Below, in pieces: positions 63,805 through 64,000 of a DNA stretch of 64,000 nucleotides. The notes beneath the pieces are model-generated. The model saw nothing but the letters and a program-made list of their open reading frames with translations, was not told the origin of the DNA and did not search any database. Source of the stretch: Streptomyces xylophagus (GTDB lineage: Bacteria > Actinomycetota > Actinomycetes > Streptomycetales > Streptomycetaceae); the NCBI RefSeq assembly GCF_000716435.1, contig NZ_JNWO01000003.1, positions 310,001 to 374,000 of the forward strand, in the 5' to 3' direction. The translations under genes and the position numbers were made by a program. How positions within the stretch are numbered: position 1 is the stretch's first letter; the number at the start of each line of letters is the position of its first letter.

Positions 63805-64000
63805 TGCTTGCCTTCCCAGGGATCGATGCGCCGTTGCGCAGTGTGACCGGCCGGCCGTCGAACGCGGGATGCGGACGGCCCGGCGGAGGCACCGAAGGTG
63901 CGCACGAGGGAGTGAAGCAGCCAGGAGAACCAGGGAATAGGCGGTCGGCACACACATATGGGAGTCCGATGCCTCGGATCACGCCGACCATTTCATGGCA

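Overview
This is a high-GC actinobacterial segment, almost certainly from a Streptomyces. The signs are very strong GC bias at third codon positions, frequent GTG starts with GGAGG-type ribosome sites, rare TTA leucine codons confined to a few genes, twin-arginine and lipobox exports, and many LacI/TetR/PadR/MarR/GntR regulators. I see about 51 protein genes and no tRNA, rRNA, insertion sequence, prophage or CRISPR array.

Layout. 0-4.2 kb: a LacI regulator and a secreted three-module glycoside hydrolase, linked by three copies of one operator. 4.2-6.8 kb: a PET-hydrolase-like cutinase, a partner secreted protein and a TetR. 6.8-16.1 kb: an eight-gene reverse-strand operon that looks like a galactosaminan (Pel/GAG-type) exopolysaccharide system. 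It encodes a CE18-like deacetylase, a PelF glycosyltransferase, a polytopic membrane protein, a LegB-like dehydratase, a sugar nucleotidyltransferase, a second SDR, a GH135-like spherulin-4 protein and a GH114-like lipoprotein. 16.6-26.5 kb: a cassette with the domain logic of mycolic acid condensation (AccD carboxyltransferase, FadD32-like FAAL, ACP-KS-AT-ACP-TE Pks13-like synthase, antigen-85-like esterase) plus a PucR regulator. Three of these genes carry TTA codons. 26.7-29.5 kb: a VOC protein and dhaKLM.

29.8-50 kb is mostly ordinary accessory metabolism: TetR/SDR pair, GH75 chitosanase, FN3 lipoprotein, LysR, fadH-padR, a PrmC-related methyltransferase, MarR, GNAT-quinone reductase pair, a sulfite-oxidase-like/flavin reductase pair, an Rv1733c-type membrane protein, 8-oxoguanine deaminase, CE7 esterase, unknown envelope proteins, a family VIII-type esterase, and a GntR gene with a DasR-like box. 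51-54.7 kb: a rifamycin-resistance unit, with HelR and a rifampin-type glycosyltransferase behind a rifamycin-associated element. 54.8-56.4 kb: an ECF42 sigma factor with its DGPF partner and a matching promoter. 56.7-64 kb: MFS exporter/HxlR, cyanase, alpha/beta hydrolase, PadR-methyltransferase, a SnoaL-like protein and a large secreted Tat substrate of probable beta-helix type.

The most interesting part is 6.8-26.5 kb. A bacterial locus carrying counterparts of the Aspergillus galactosaminogalactan enzymes sits beside a mycolate-type lipid cassette, in a genus not known to make mycolic acids. Functional names rest on recognised motifs and gene context only; no database search was run.
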